From contig NZ_BDAG01000012.1 of assembly GCF_002091715.1 (NCBI RefSeq), positions 79,544 through 143,543 of the forward strand: a stretch of DNA of 64,000 nt. The letters are read 5' to 3'. The position numbers were made by a program, and so were the translations under genes. Shown here piece by piece: positions 17,849-26,145 of this stretch. Under the pieces are notes generated by a model that saw nothing but the letters and a program-made list of their open reading frames with translations, did no database searches and had not been told where the DNA came from. The number at the start of each line of letters is the position of its first letter. Positions within the stretch are counted from its first letter, which is position 1. The DNA is from Pseudomonas migulae NBRC 103157 (lineage in GTDB: Bacteria; Pseudomonadota; Gammaproteobacteria; Pseudomonadales; Pseudomonadaceae).

Positions 17849-18889
17849 ATGGAATCCGCGATTGATAAACACCTGATGTGCCCTCGCTCTCGTGACCGCA
17901 GAATTGAAAATGACTACACCCCGCCTTACCCGGGTTGGGTCGGTCACGCAGATGCCTCGGTCGAGCAAGTGGTCATGGCCTATTTCGGCGTTCAGTCCAA
18001 GGGCGAGATTTACCTGGGTGCCGCCTGCGCGGCACTGCGCAAAATCGTGCAGCGTTTCGAACTGGCCGACGGACCGGGCCATCACGATATCACTCACTAC
18101 GTCGATGCCGCCGGCTACGACAACATGATCGCCATCGCCTATTGGGATAGCCCTCAATCCTTCCTGCGCTGGCAATCCAGTGAACCCGTGGCCCAGTGGT
18201 GGAACGCCGACGATCTGGGCAACGACGGCCTGGGCTACTTCCGGGAAATCCTGACCCCGGGTGTCGAACGCTTTGAAACCTTCTACGCCATGCCCAATGA
18301 CCTGGAAGGGATCGGGGTGGTGATGGGGTCGCGCAGTGACGACATCCAGGAACACGGCTACTGGGGCTCGATGCGCGACCGAATCCCGTTGTCCCAGACC
18401 GACCCCATGTCCCCTGCCGGGCAGCTTGAGGTGACACCGGCCTCACGCCGAATAGTGATCAAGGGCCATGAGAATCTGGTGGTCATCCGTTCGGGCCAGG
18501 ACTGGAGTGAAACCGAAGGCACGGAGCGTGACCTGTACCTGAACCAGATGGAACCGGCGCTGCGAGCCGGCATGGAGTTCCTGCGCGACGACGGTTTGCC
18601 GGTGGGTTGTTACAGCAACCGTTACATGCAGCATCTGAACACCAACGGACAAAGGCTGGAGAAGACTTTTTCAGTCAGTCACTGGCGCTCACTCGCGCAC
18701 CTGGAGCGCTGGTCCGAATCCCATCCGACTCACATCGAGATTTTTGGCACTTTCATGAAGATCGTTCAGAAACTGGGGGGCGAGCTCAAGTGGAAGGGCT
18801 ATCACGAAGTCAGCGTGCTACGTGCCGAGGATCAACTGTACGAGTACATCAATTGCCATGCTGCGACCGGCTTGATGCATCGCAGCTGA
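17849..18889 (+). CDS. Aldoxime dehydratase (haem lyase)
   Basis: 346 residues (known enzymes about 350). It converts aldoximes to nitriles using a haem that binds substrate nitrogen directly. Family features: NDYTPPYPGWVGHAD and GIGVVMGSRSDDIQEHGYWG, then WRSLAHLERWSESHPTHIEIFG, whose His (~295) fits the proximal haem ligand, and WKGYHEVSVL with the likely catalytic distal His (~319). The spacing between these His is a few residues longer than I remember for OxdA. It is followed 29 bp later by nitrile hydratase alpha, the enzyme for its product. Confidence 0.93.
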   Translation: MESAIDKHLMCPRSRDRRIENDYTPPYPGWVGHADASVEQVVMAYFGVQSKGEIYLGAACAALRKIVQRFELADGPGHHDITHYVDAAGYDNMIAIAYWDSPQSFLRWQSSEPVAQWWNADDLGNDGLGYFREILTPGVERFETFYAMPNDLEGIGVVMGSRSDDIQEHGYWGSMRDRIPLSQTDPMSPAGQLEVTPASRRIVIKGHENLVVIRSGQDWSETEGTERDLYLNQMEPALRAGMEFLRDDGLPVGCYSNRYMQHLNTNGQRLEKTFSVSHWRSLAHLERWSESHPTHIEIFGTFMKIVQKLGGELKWKGYHEVSVLRAEDQLYEYINCHAATGLMHRS

Positions 18890-18918
18890 CATTCCGTATC
18901 GTCTGGAGGATAGCGATC

Positions 18919-19539
18919 ATGAACGACCATTCCAATACTGCGCGGGCGACGGCGTCCAACCGCGCCGTTGCGCTTAAAAACGCCCTGAAGGAACGCGAGT
19001 TGGTTCCAGAGGGGTACATCGAGAAATTTACCGAGATCATGGAAAACGATTTCGACCCGGCCAATGGCGCACGCGTCGTCGCCAGGGCCTGGGTCGATCC
19101 GCAATACCGGCAGCTGCTACTGAGCGATGGCACCGCCGCCTGCGCGCAGTTCGGTTACACCGGCGTACAAGGCGAATACATCATTGCATTGGAAAATACG
19201 CCGACCCTGCAAAACGTCATCGTCTGCACGTTGTGCTCCTGCACTGCCTGGCCGGTCCTCGGCCTGCCACCTGACTGGTACAAAAGCTTCGAGTACCGCG
19301 CTCGCGTCGTGAGGGAATCCCGCACGGTACTGCGCGAGATGGGCCTTGACCTGCCGGACGAAGTCGAAATACGCGTGTGGGATACCAGTGCGGAAACCCG
19401 CTACATGGTTCTGCCCATGCGCCCCTCCGGCACCGAGGACTGGACCGAAGCACAACTCGCCACACTCGTCACCAAGGATGTGCTGATCGGCATCGCGCGC
19501 CCGCAATCTCCCACCCTTTCGCCGCGAGGGAATCAATGA
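18919..19539 (+). CDS. nthA: Nitrile hydratase alpha subunit
   Basis: 206 residues from ATG at 18919 (GGAGGA upstream). This subunit holds the non-haem metal centre. The claw motif reads VCTLCSCTAWPVLGLPPDWYKS: three Cys and Ser whose middle and last Cys are normally oxidised to sulfinic and sulfenic acids. Iron enzymes usually have Ser after the first Cys and Thr after the last; cobalt enzymes have Thr and Tyr. Here it is Thr plus Thr, a mixed pattern, so metal type is open. VWDTSAETRYMVLPMRP is also conserved. Its stop overlaps the beta-subunit start. No activator gene was found nearby. Confidence 0.95.
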   Translation: MNDHSNTARATASNRAVALKNALKERELVPEGYIEKFTEIMENDFDPANGARVVARAWVDPQYRQLLLSDGTAACAQFGYTGVQGEYIIALENTPTLQNVIVCTLCSCTAWPVLGLPPDWYKSFEYRARVVRESRTVLREMGLDLPDEVEIRVWDTSAETRYMVLPMRPSGTEDWTEAQLATLVTKDVLIGIARPQSPTLSPRGNQ

Positions 19540-20171
19540 TGGATGGCATACATGATTTGGGAGGTGTTCAGGGGTTTGGACGCGTGCAGCACAGCGCCAA
19601 TTCACAATCTTACAAACCGGTGTTCCATGAAGACTGGGAACACCTTGGCTACAGCCTCCTGTTCCTCGGTGCGGGGGAGCTGGGACTGTTCAATGTGGAT
19701 GAGCTGCGGCACGCGATCGAGCGGATGGAACCCAGGCAATACCTTACGTCCAGCTACTACGATCGAATCATCGTGGGGGTCGCGTCACTGTTCGTGGAAA
19801 AAGGTGCAATCACCCGCCAGCGTCTTGAGGAACTTGCCGCGGGAGCGTATCCGTTGGCACTGCCTCTGGGGACCGGGCGCGCCGCCCGTCCACCAGCAAC
19901 GCCGTTCCAGATCGGCGAACGGGTACGTGTGTGCGACGAACACGTCGACGGTCATGTCCGTATGCCCGGTTATGTAAGGGGCAAGTACGGGACTGTCGTG
20001 CATCGCACGACTCATGAATGGCCGTTTCCCGACACGGTCGGTCATGGCCTGCCGAGCGGCAGCGAGCCGACGTATCACGTTCTCTTCACCACTCAGGAAC
20101 TCTGGGGCGATGCCGCAGACGCAGGCACGGTGGTTGTGGACCTGTTCGGCAGTTACCTGCTCAAGGCCTGA
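19539..20171 (+). CDS. nthB: Nitrile hydratase beta subunit
   Basis: 210 residues starting MDGIHDLGGVQGFG, the usual beta N-terminus. ATG at 19539 overlaps the alpha stop (TGATG), and a second ATG at 19536 is also possible. Features include WEHLGYSLLFLG, RQYLTSSYYDR and the C-terminal SH3-like barrel (FQIGERVRVCDEH, GYVRGKYGTVVHR, YHVLFTTQELWGD, VVVDLFGSYLLKA). It forms the alpha-beta unit and shapes the active-site channel. It is coupled with alpha for stoichiometric synthesis and lies 101 bp before the amidase gene. Confidence 0.95.
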   Translation: MDGIHDLGGVQGFGRVQHSANSQSYKPVFHEDWEHLGYSLLFLGAGELGLFNVDELRHAIERMEPRQYLTSSYYDRIIVGVASLFVEKGAITRQRLEELAAGAYPLALPLGTGRAARPPATPFQIGERVRVCDEHVDGHVRMPGYVRGKYGTVVHRTTHEWPFPDTVGHGLPSGSEPTYHVLFTTQELWGDAADAGTVVVDLFGSYLLKA

Positions 20172-20272
20172 GGCCTCCCCCTTTCAGCGGATTGCTGCAC
20201 GCAATGAATGGGGGAAGCCCCATTCATTTGCTTCCAGCAGCTCGCCTCCCTTTTTTCCAGCGAGGATACAAA

Positions 20273-21790
20273 ATGTCCATTATTCGACCCGACACCGACG
20301 AACTCGAGGCAGTCGCCAACAGCCTGGGCATCCACCTGACGGCCAGACAACTCGAAGATTATCAGTCCGTGCTGCAAGCCAATTTTGACGCCTATGACGT
20401 GCTTGATCAGCAGGCCGACTTCCTCCCGCAAGTCTCTTACCCACGATCGGTCGGTCACGTCCCGAGCGCCGCGCAGAACCTTCTCGGCGCGTGGCAATGC
20501 CAGGCGCATATCCAGGGCAATAGCGAGGGACCACTGTCCGGAAGAACGGTGGTCATCAAAGACAACATCGCCGTCGCCGGCCTGCCAATGCTCAACGGGT
20601 CGTTTACCCTGGATGGCTATCGGCCCGAAGTCGATGCAACTGTTGTGACACGCTTGCTGGATGCCGGTGCAAGCGTCGCGGGCAAGGCTGTCTGTGAGGC
20701 CCTCTGTTTTTCCGGAGGGTCGCACACTTCAGCCAGCGGTCCGGTGCACAATCCACTGCGCCCGGGCTACTCCGCCGGCGGCTCCTCCTCAGGCTGCGCT
20801 GCGTTGGTCGCCGCAGGTGAGGTCGACCTGGCAGTGGGAAGCGATCAGGGCGGATCAGTACGCATCCCCGCCTCTTTCTGCGGCGTGTACGGGATGAAGC
20901 CGACCCACGGCCTGGTGCCTTACACGGGCGCCATGCCGATCGAAAGTACCCTCGATCATCTGGGGCCTATCACCCGCTCGGTGCAAGACAATGCGCTGAT
21001 GCTCGAAGTCTTGGCCGGCGTCGACGGGCTGGATCCGCGTCAATTGGCCGGGACCACGACTGCGCGCTACACCGAGGGCCTGTCCCGGGGCATTGCAGGG
21101 CTCAAGATAGCCGTGCTCAGGGAAGGATTCGGCCATGCCAACTCCGAGACCGACGTCGACCAGGCGGTGCGTCAGGCAGGCGAGGTGTTCCGTGCTCAAG
21201 GGGCGGTGGTCGAAGAAGTGTCCATCCCCATGCACCTGCTGGGTCCAGCCATCTGGCTGGCGATCGCTGCCGAAGGCGCCACACAGCAACTGATGCACGG
21301 CAACAGCCATGGCTTCAACTGGCGGGGGCTCTACCTGACTGACATGATGGAGCACCATGCCAGCTGGCGAAATCGAGCGGATGATTTACCCGATACGGTC
21401 AAGACTACGATGATCCTTGGCGAGTATTTAACCCGCAAATACCATGGAAGCTATTACGGCAAAGCCCAGAACCTGGGGCGCAAGTTGCGCCTGGCCTATG
21501 ACGAGATATTGACCCGCCACGATCTGCTGCTCATGCCTACACTCCCTCTAAAAGCCACCCCGCTACCGCCAGCCGATGCATCGTTGGCGGATTACCTGGG
21601 ACGCAGTTTCGAAATGCTGGCAAACACCTGCGGTTTCGATGTCACCGGGCACCCGGCCATGTCACTCCCCTGTGCCATGAGCGATGGCTTACCCATCGGC
21701 TTGCAACTGGTGGGCAAACATTTCGCCGAAGCCGACCTTTATCGTGCGGCCTATGCCTTCGAGCAGAACTCTGACTGGAAGGTTCGCTAA
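20273..21790 (+). CDS. Amidase, amidase-signature family
   Basis: 505 residues from ATG at 20273 (GAGGA nearby; an upstream in-frame extension to 20018 overlaps the beta subunit and is rejected). The Ser-cisSer-Lys triad is visible: Lys in VVIKDNIAVAG, cis-Ser in AGGSSSGCAALVAAG, and nucleophilic Ser in GSDQGGSVRIPASFCG. It hydrolyses the amide made by nitrile hydratase to the carboxylic acid, completing aldoxime to acid. In P. chlororaphis B23 the amidase gene precedes nitrile hydratase; here it follows, so the order differs. No acyl-CoA ligase is adjacent. Confidence 0.93.
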   Translation: MSIIRPDTDELEAVANSLGIHLTARQLEDYQSVLQANFDAYDVLDQQADFLPQVSYPRSVGHVPSAAQNLLGAWQCQAHIQGNSEGPLSGRTVVIKDNIAVAGLPMLNGSFTLDGYRPEVDATVVTRLLDAGASVAGKAVCEALCFSGGSHTSASGPVHNPLRPGYSAGGSSSGCAALVAAGEVDLAVGSDQGGSVRIPASFCGVYGMKPTHGLVPYTGAMPIESTLDHLGPITRSVQDNALMLEVLAGVDGLDPRQLAGTTTARYTEGLSRGIAGLKIAVLREGFGHANSETDVDQAVRQAGEVFRAQGAVVEEVSIPMHLLGPAIWLAIAAEGATQQLMHGNSHGFNWRGLYLTDMMEHHASWRNRADDLPDTVKTTMILGEYLTRKYHGSYYGKAQNLGRKLRLAYDEILTRHDLLLMPTLPLKATPLPPADASLADYLGRSFEMLANTCGFDVTGHPAMSLPCAMSDGLPIGLQLVGKHFAEADLYRAAYAFEQNSDWKVR

Positions 21791-21935
21791 ACCGATGACA
21801 CCCCCGACGTGAGGCACCTCACGCCGGGCTTGCCCAGACGATGCAGTGATGTGCGGAACGGAATTGCCCGCGCAGGTGTCGTTAGTAGTAGACACCGGTG
21901 TGTCGAAATCCCGTTCAGATGAAGAGGTAGTTTTC

Positions 21936-22010
21936 ATGAACAACATCATTTACATCGTTGGGGCAGTGGTCATCGTCCTGGTTATCCTGTCGTTTGTCGG
22001 CCTCGTATAG
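21936..22010 (+). CDS. 24-residue single-helix membrane peptide
   Basis: ATG at 21936, stop TAG at 22010; reads MNNIIYIVGAVVIVLVILSF then VGLV. AGAGG lies about nine bases upstream. Almost the whole peptide is one transmembrane helix. I recall near-identical 'NNIIYIVGAVVIVL' micro-proteins in other proteobacterial genomes, which supports real coding, but that is memory and not a search. Function unknown. It is isolated, 145 bp after the amidase gene. Confidence 0.7.
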   Translation: MNNIIYIVGAVVIVLVILSFVGLV

Positions 22011-22262
22011 CCTGCAAGCGCAAACCCGATCCGGGGCGACGGTCGCGGTTCAGTACGAGCCAAGCCTCGGTATTCGGAGGCCTGTCAGACATGTATCCGA
22101 CGACTTCTGACGGTCGTTACTTTTTGGCCTGTTGGTACAGTGATCGCACACCAGAACATGGACGTCTGCCACGGCTATCGCCGTTTACCTGCGCATTTAT
22201 CCTTCGAGTTTTATGGTTGTGCGGCGACTCACGCAAAATCGAATCCGCCCGCACTGCCAGGG

Positions 22263-22352
22263 TGCCAACCATAAAAAACGCACAAAAAAAAACGCCACTC
22301 ATTGAGTGGCGCTTTTCCGTATCTGGAGTGGGAAACGAGGCTGGAATCCGCG
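22263..22352 (-). repeat. Decayed duplicate of tRNA-Gly 3' end and terminator (att-like)
   Basis: These 90 bp match 39091-39180 at about 80 positions. They include the first ~28 nt of the tRNA read from its 3' end (CTCGTTTCCCACTCCA on minus, one change from the tRNA), the terminator hairpin CGCCACTCA/TGAGTGGCG (22293-22311) and the flank TGCCAACCATAAAAAACGC. The tRNA body is absent. This is the expected look of the distal att scar of an element that integrated in tRNA-Gly. Confidence 0.75.
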
Positions 22353-22533
22353 CTCTTTCTCCTTGAAAGTATTGATTTTTTTCCGTGATCAATGCTTTCG
22401 ATGTACGGGATGATGTACGCATTGTGTGAGCTTGCAAGGTGGTCAATTTTTACAAACAGCTTCTACACCTGATTCACGAGTCACGTAGCTCGCAGTTGAG
22501 CGGCTACGGCTTTGGTGGCGCCTAACTCACCGC

Positions 22534-22577
22534 CCGATTGGATCGGTTGGTCTTCTGTCGACAGGCAGCAATCGGCC
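22534..22577. repeat. CAATCGGC intergenic palindromic element, copy 2
   Basis: CCGATTGGATCGGTTGG on the left and CGACAGGCAGCAATCGGCC on the right, closely matching the copies at 9704 and 37300. The arms are imperfect. Confidence 0.6.
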
Positions 22578-22732
22578 CAGAGTATGTAAAAAACGCTCTT
22601 CTTCATCTATTTCGTTTGGGGCGATAGAGACCTGAACGCCATCGATGACGCTCGAAAACCCGCACCGTTTCTGGCCGTTGGAAAACTGGGTCGATGCCGC
22701 AAGTGCCGTGGTGATCAATACAACCTACAAGC

Positions 22733-22831
22733 ATCGGTGGCGAATGCACGGCGATCAATTCGATCATCCAGGAATTCACCCCGACACGCTATCGCAGCTG
22801 GGTCGACCTGATCATCAACGGCACATCCTGA
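22733..22831 (+). pseudogene. Fragment of an MFS transporter gene
   Basis: The frame from 22733 reads IGGECTAINSIIQEFTPTRY followed by RSWVDLIINGTS and a stop at 22831. This is the helix 4-5 region of sugar/aromatic-acid MFS permeases (GGExxAxNSxIQEFxPxRxRG). There is a stop a few codons upstream and nothing homologous on either side. A relic of about 32 codons, near the island border and just after the FMO gene's 3' end. Confidence 0.55.
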
Positions 22832-22855
22832 TATCTTTAAACCCGCTTTTGATGA

Positions 22856-24157
22856 TTATCTTGCGGCAGCCCGTTTCGCTTGAATTGAGGGGGCGATGTG
22901 TGAAGCACTGATACGGTCCACCAGGTATCGCGCATCTTTTGCCACACCGGAAAAACGCCCCGACCCCCATGTGTACAACCATGGTAATCCGAGGAAATAC
23001 AGACCTGGCTGCGCCGTGACTCCACGTTGGTGGCCCGGGTGGCCACGGCCATTGAAGACGGGAGCCTCTACCCAGGTAAAATCCGGGCTGAAGCCGATGC
23101 ACCAGATTATGCTGGTGATGCCCGACGCCTCAAGGTCCAGTTCGCCGCGCTCTTGTTCGGGTAACCAGTTCGGCTGATAGCGTTCGCCGGTGGGCGCATC
23201 GATCGAGTTCTCCTCGATGTACTTGTCGATTGAGCCGTTGATGCGGTTGTACACCGCATCAGCGTTGTCCAGGCTCTCTCCCAGGTTCTCGGCAAATTGC
23301 ATGCGCGTGCCCTGCAACCCTTCGAGACGACCGAACAACTCCATGCCTTCCAGGGCGAATTTACGCAGGTCGATATCGCGCCCGCCATCGCGTCCCGTGA
23401 CGTAATGGTTGGTGTTGTCGCGCACACCTTCACGCAGCGGATGGGTGTCGACGCCGATCTCGTAGTAGCCCATTTCCGCCAGCCAGTCGACCACGTCCTT
23501 GCCCCGATAGAAGCGCGCACAACGCGGTGCATCGCCGACCGCAAGATAGACTTTGCGCCCGGCCAGATGCAGGTCCTCCGCAATCTGTGCCCCCGATTGC
23601 CCGGAGCCAACCACCAGTACGTTGCCAAGAGGCAATGAATCGGGGTTACGGTATTGCTCCGAATGCAGTTGATGAATACCCGCTGGCAAACGTTCCGCCA
23701 GGCGCGGAATGATCGGCGTGTGATATCCGCCCGAAGCGACAATCACCTGGTCAGCGGTGAATTCGCCTTGGGTGGTATGCACCTCGAAACCTCCAAGTGC
23801 GCGAGGGACCACGCGCTGCACGGTAACGCCCTCGCGAACCGGCGCGTTCACCGATCTGACGAAGCCGGCCAGGTATTCGTTAATCTCGTCCTTTTTCATG
23901 AAGCCGTGAGGATCGGTCCCCTTGAAATCATCGACGTAGGTATAACCCGGCAAGGCGCATTGCCAGTTAGGCGTGACGAGACTGAAGGCGTCCCACCGCT
24001 GATTGCGCCAGGTATGGGTCAAGCTGTGCTTTTCCAGCACCAGATGGTCAATCCTTTCCTGTTGCAGGTAATAACTGGCAGACAACCCGGCTTGGCCGCC
24101 GCCAACGACGATCACACCGTAGTGCGGGATTTTGATTGAAGTAAGATGGCTGGTCAT
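22856..24157 (-). CDS. nitH: Nit1C flavoprotein oxidoreductase (MSMEG_0569 family)
   Basis: 433 residues from ATG at 24157 (AGGAGC upstream). FAD-binding Rossmann motif VIVVGGGQAGLSASYYL at the N-terminus, a second dinucleotide motif NVLVVGSGQSGAQIAEDL for NADPH, and a C-terminal GLYFLGLPWLYTWGSGRFSGV. This is the flavin-dependent monooxygenase-like member of the seven-gene Nit1C cluster; it is the last gene of the minus-strand operon. In P. fluorescens the cluster supports cyanide assimilation, but the reaction of this enzyme is not settled. The nitH name follows cluster order as I remember it. Confidence 0.85.
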   Translation of the reverse strand: MTSHLTSIKIPHYGVIVVGGGQAGLSASYYLQQERIDHLVLEKHSLTHTWRNQRWDAFSLVTPNWQCALPGYTYVDDFKGTDPHGFMKKDEINEYLAGFVRSVNAPVREGVTVQRVVPRALGGFEVHTTQGEFTADQVIVASGGYHTPIIPRLAERLPAGIHQLHSEQYRNPDSLPLGNVLVVGSGQSGAQIAEDLHLAGRKVYLAVGDAPRCARFYRGKDVVDWLAEMGYYEIGVDTHPLREGVRDNTNHYVTGRDGGRDIDLRKFALEGMELFGRLEGLQGTRMQFAENLGESLDNADAVYNRINGSIDKYIEENSIDAPTGERYQPNWLPEQERGELDLEASGITSIIWCIGFSPDFTWVEAPVFNGRGHPGHQRGVTAQPGLYFLGLPWLYTWGSGRFSGVAKDARYLVDRISASHIAPSIQAKRAAAR

Positions 24158-24209
24158 AACGTTGCTCCTGTCATTGGTGACGATAAGAATCCAGGGGGGA
24201 ATCAATGAA

Positions 24210-24545
24210 TCAGAATGAGCTCCAGCCCGCACCGATCACTTGTCCTGCGCCTTCGGTACGCATGCTCAGAATGTCCACCTGGCCATCGGCGAGGGCTGGA
24301 TCGACCAGGTAACTGGCCTGGCCCTTGAGGGAACTCAAGGTGTCCATGGCCGAACTGCAATAGAACCCTTTGACCTGCTTGACCCGCTCCGAGGCGTTGT
24401 TCAAGGCGTTTTCGATGCGCTGTAGAAAATCCGGCAACGAGTAGCTGGCGCCTTCTTCCAGGTATTGGAAAATCACGGTCGAGGGTGAATAACCGTTAGT
24501 TTCGCGGCCATTGGGCCAGCGGATTTTGAAATTGACGGCGGGCAT
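24210..24545 (-). CDS. nitG: Nit1C small protein (MSMEG_0570 family)
   Basis: 111 residues. The conserved MPAVNFKIRWPNGRET start, STVIFQYLEEGASYSLPDFL and ALNNASERVKQVKGFYCSSA match the MSMEG_0570 'nitrogen starvation response' family, which occurs almost only in Nit1C clusters. It starts 1 bp after the AIR-synthase-like stop, so translation is probably coupled. No catalytic motif is evident. Its role in the cluster is unknown. Confidence 0.82.
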   Translation of the reverse strand: MPAVNFKIRWPNGRETNGYSPSTVIFQYLEEGASYSLPDFLQRIENALNNASERVKQVKGFYCSSAMDTLSSLKGQASYLVDPALADGQVDILSMRTEGAGQVIGAGWSSF

Positions 24546-24546
24546 G

Positions 24547-25578
24547 TCAGCGCTCCTGTTGCTTGAGATTCAAAGGGGTCAGGTCCAGATGGGAATAACT
24601 GAAGCCGGTAAATGCCTGTTCACGCAGGTTCCAGAATTCGCCGTGCCGATCGTCGAGCCGGACAGTCAACGCGCCACTGGCATTGACCTGGCCGATGCGT
24701 TCACAGCGCACGCCTTCGACGGCAAACTCGGCTTGCACCTGCGGCCAGTCACGTTCATCGAGGGTCATCAAGAAGCCGTAGCTGGGGAACACCTGCAGCC
24801 AACGCGAGAGGTCGGCATCCGGCGGACATGGCAGTGCCATCAGGTCGATCGTCGCTCCGCAACCGGTGGTTTCCAGCAGCATCAACAGACTGCCGAGCAC
24901 CCCGGCATTGCTGATGTCTTTGGCCGCATTCAGCAGTTTGGCGTCCGCCAGGCGCGGCAGCACATCAAGCTTGCTGCGCAGGCGTTCGGCCGGCACGCCT
25001 TCGAAAGCTTTCCAGTAGGCGCTGTCGGCGTGCCAGGCGCCGTCAAGGTCCACCGCCATGGCGATGACTTGACCGGGCGCGACGTGCAAGGTCGACAACA
25101 AGGTTTGCGCGACTCCGGTAATCGCCACGGCCAACGCGGTCGGATTACCGGTGGTGAGGCTGGTGTGCCCGCCGGCCAGCAGCACACCATAGGCCTCGCA
25201 GGCGCCGCGAATACCCGCAAGCATTTGCTGTGAGGCGTCGTTGTCGTGATGCCAAAACGCATTGACCACCGCGGTCGCGCGACCGCCCATGGCAGTGATG
25301 TCGCTGACATTGGCCATGACTGCCGACCACCCGGCAAACCACGGTGCCGACTCGACGAACACCGGCAACATGCCTTCGATGGCCAGCAATTGAAAGTGAT
25401 CGCCACAGGCAATCGCCGCCGTGTCATCGCCGGGCAAGGCGTAAAGCTGTTCGCGAGTCAGTGATTGTTGGCTGCTGCCGATCACGGCTGCGGGTTGCTG
25501 GATCGCCTGTTTCGAGCGCATCGCCGGGGTATTGCGCAAGTTGTCGAGCAGCGCGGGTAGATCGATGATGTCAGCCAT
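24547..25578 (-). CDS. nitF: AIR synthase-like protein (sll0787 family)
   Basis: 343 residues, PurM/AIR-synthase fold: N-terminal ATP-binding half with VIGSSQQSL, AAIACGDHFQLLAIEGM and a GWSAVMANVSDITAMGGRATAVV segment typical of the superfamily, then LLAGGHTSLTTGN and ISNAGVLGSLLMLLETTGCGA in the C-terminal half. The family (PurM, ThiL, HypE, SelD) makes or uses phosphorylated intermediates; HypE notably dehydrates a thiocarbamate to a thiocyanate, so a link to cyanide chemistry is attractive but unproven. Its start overlaps the GNAT stop by 8 bp. Confidence 0.87.
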   Translation of the reverse strand: MADIIDLPALLDNLRNTPAMRSKQAIQQPAAVIGSSQQSLTREQLYALPGDDTAAIACGDHFQLLAIEGMLPVFVESAPWFAGWSAVMANVSDITAMGGRATAVVNAFWHHDNDASQQMLAGIRGACEAYGVLLAGGHTSLTTGNPTALAVAITGVAQTLLSTLHVAPGQVIAMAVDLDGAWHADSAYWKAFEGVPAERLRSKLDVLPRLADAKLLNAAKDISNAGVLGSLLMLLETTGCGATIDLMALPCPPDADLSRWLQVFPSYGFLMTLDERDWPQVQAEFAVEGVRCERIGQVNASGALTVRLDDRHGEFWNLREQAFTGFSYSHLDLTPLNLKQQER

Positions 25579-26131
25579 GGCGAACCACCTTCAGTGCACG
25601 CAACGACACCTGACGCGGCATCAACGGGTAGCTCGGCAAGTCTGCCTGCATCAGGCAATGCGGCTGGCCGAGTAATTCCAGCTGTTCAAGGGTGTGCCAG
25701 CCAAGGCCATGAAAGTAGTTTTCGTTTTGCGTCTGCACCGTGGCGCGAAACACCTCGCAGCCCAGTTCCTTGGCTCGCGACACGGCTTCGTTGACCAACG
25801 CCTTACCAATCATGCTGTGACGCCGATATGCCGGCGCAACGCACAAGCGCCCGCCGAACCACAGGCCTGGCTCGGGCTGATAGATGCGCACCGCGCCGAC
25901 AACCTGATCGGAGATCCCGCAATTGCCGGCCAGGGCAACGATGGCAATTGCCTGAAAATCATGGCGGTCCTTGTCCTGCACCAGCAGTTGTTGCTCATCG
26001 GAAAACACCGAGCGCCGCAGGGCGAAATAGGCCTGTTTCTCCCACTGTTCGCTGGCGGGTTTGACCAACAACTCACCGGCACGGAACGGTTCAAACGTGC
26101 TGTCGACCAAAGCAAAGGCGAGATTCGGCAT
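25571..26131 (-). CDS. nitE: Nit1C GNAT N-acetyltransferase (MSMEG_0567 family)
   Basis: 186 residues from ATG at 26131; an upstream extension to 26356 lies within the radical SAM gene and is rejected. GNAT fold with VVGAVRIYQPEPGLWFGGRL, then CVAPAYRRHSMIGKALVNEAV (acetyl-CoA pyrophosphate loop) and FRATVQTQNENYFHGLGWHT. The family is specific to Nit1C clusters. The acyl acceptor is unknown. It sits between radical SAM and AIR-synthase-like genes with tight spacing (14 bp upstream gap). Confidence 0.86.
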   Translation of the reverse strand: MPNLAFALVDSTFEPFRAGELLVKPASEQWEKQAYFALRRSVFSDEQQLLVQDKDRHDFQAIAIVALAGNCGISDQVVGAVRIYQPEPGLWFGGRLCVAPAYRRHSMIGKALVNEAVSRAKELGCEVFRATVQTQNENYFHGLGWHTLEQLELLGQPHCLMQADLPSYPLMPRQVSLRALKVVRHG

Positions 26132-26145
26132 GGGAGTTCTCCGGC

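Noticed and set aside
22400..22419. Direct repeat GATGTACG next to the att-like scar, possibly an integrase arm site
   Set aside because: Only two 8-bp copies and no integrase gene in the window to link them with.
22117..22446. 109-residue minus-strand open frame
   Set aside because: It reads through the att-like repeat and its terminator hairpin; composition is non-coding.
22527..22718. 63-residue minus-strand open frame
   Set aside because: Its 3' part is the CAATCGGC repeat element and no ribosome site is visible.
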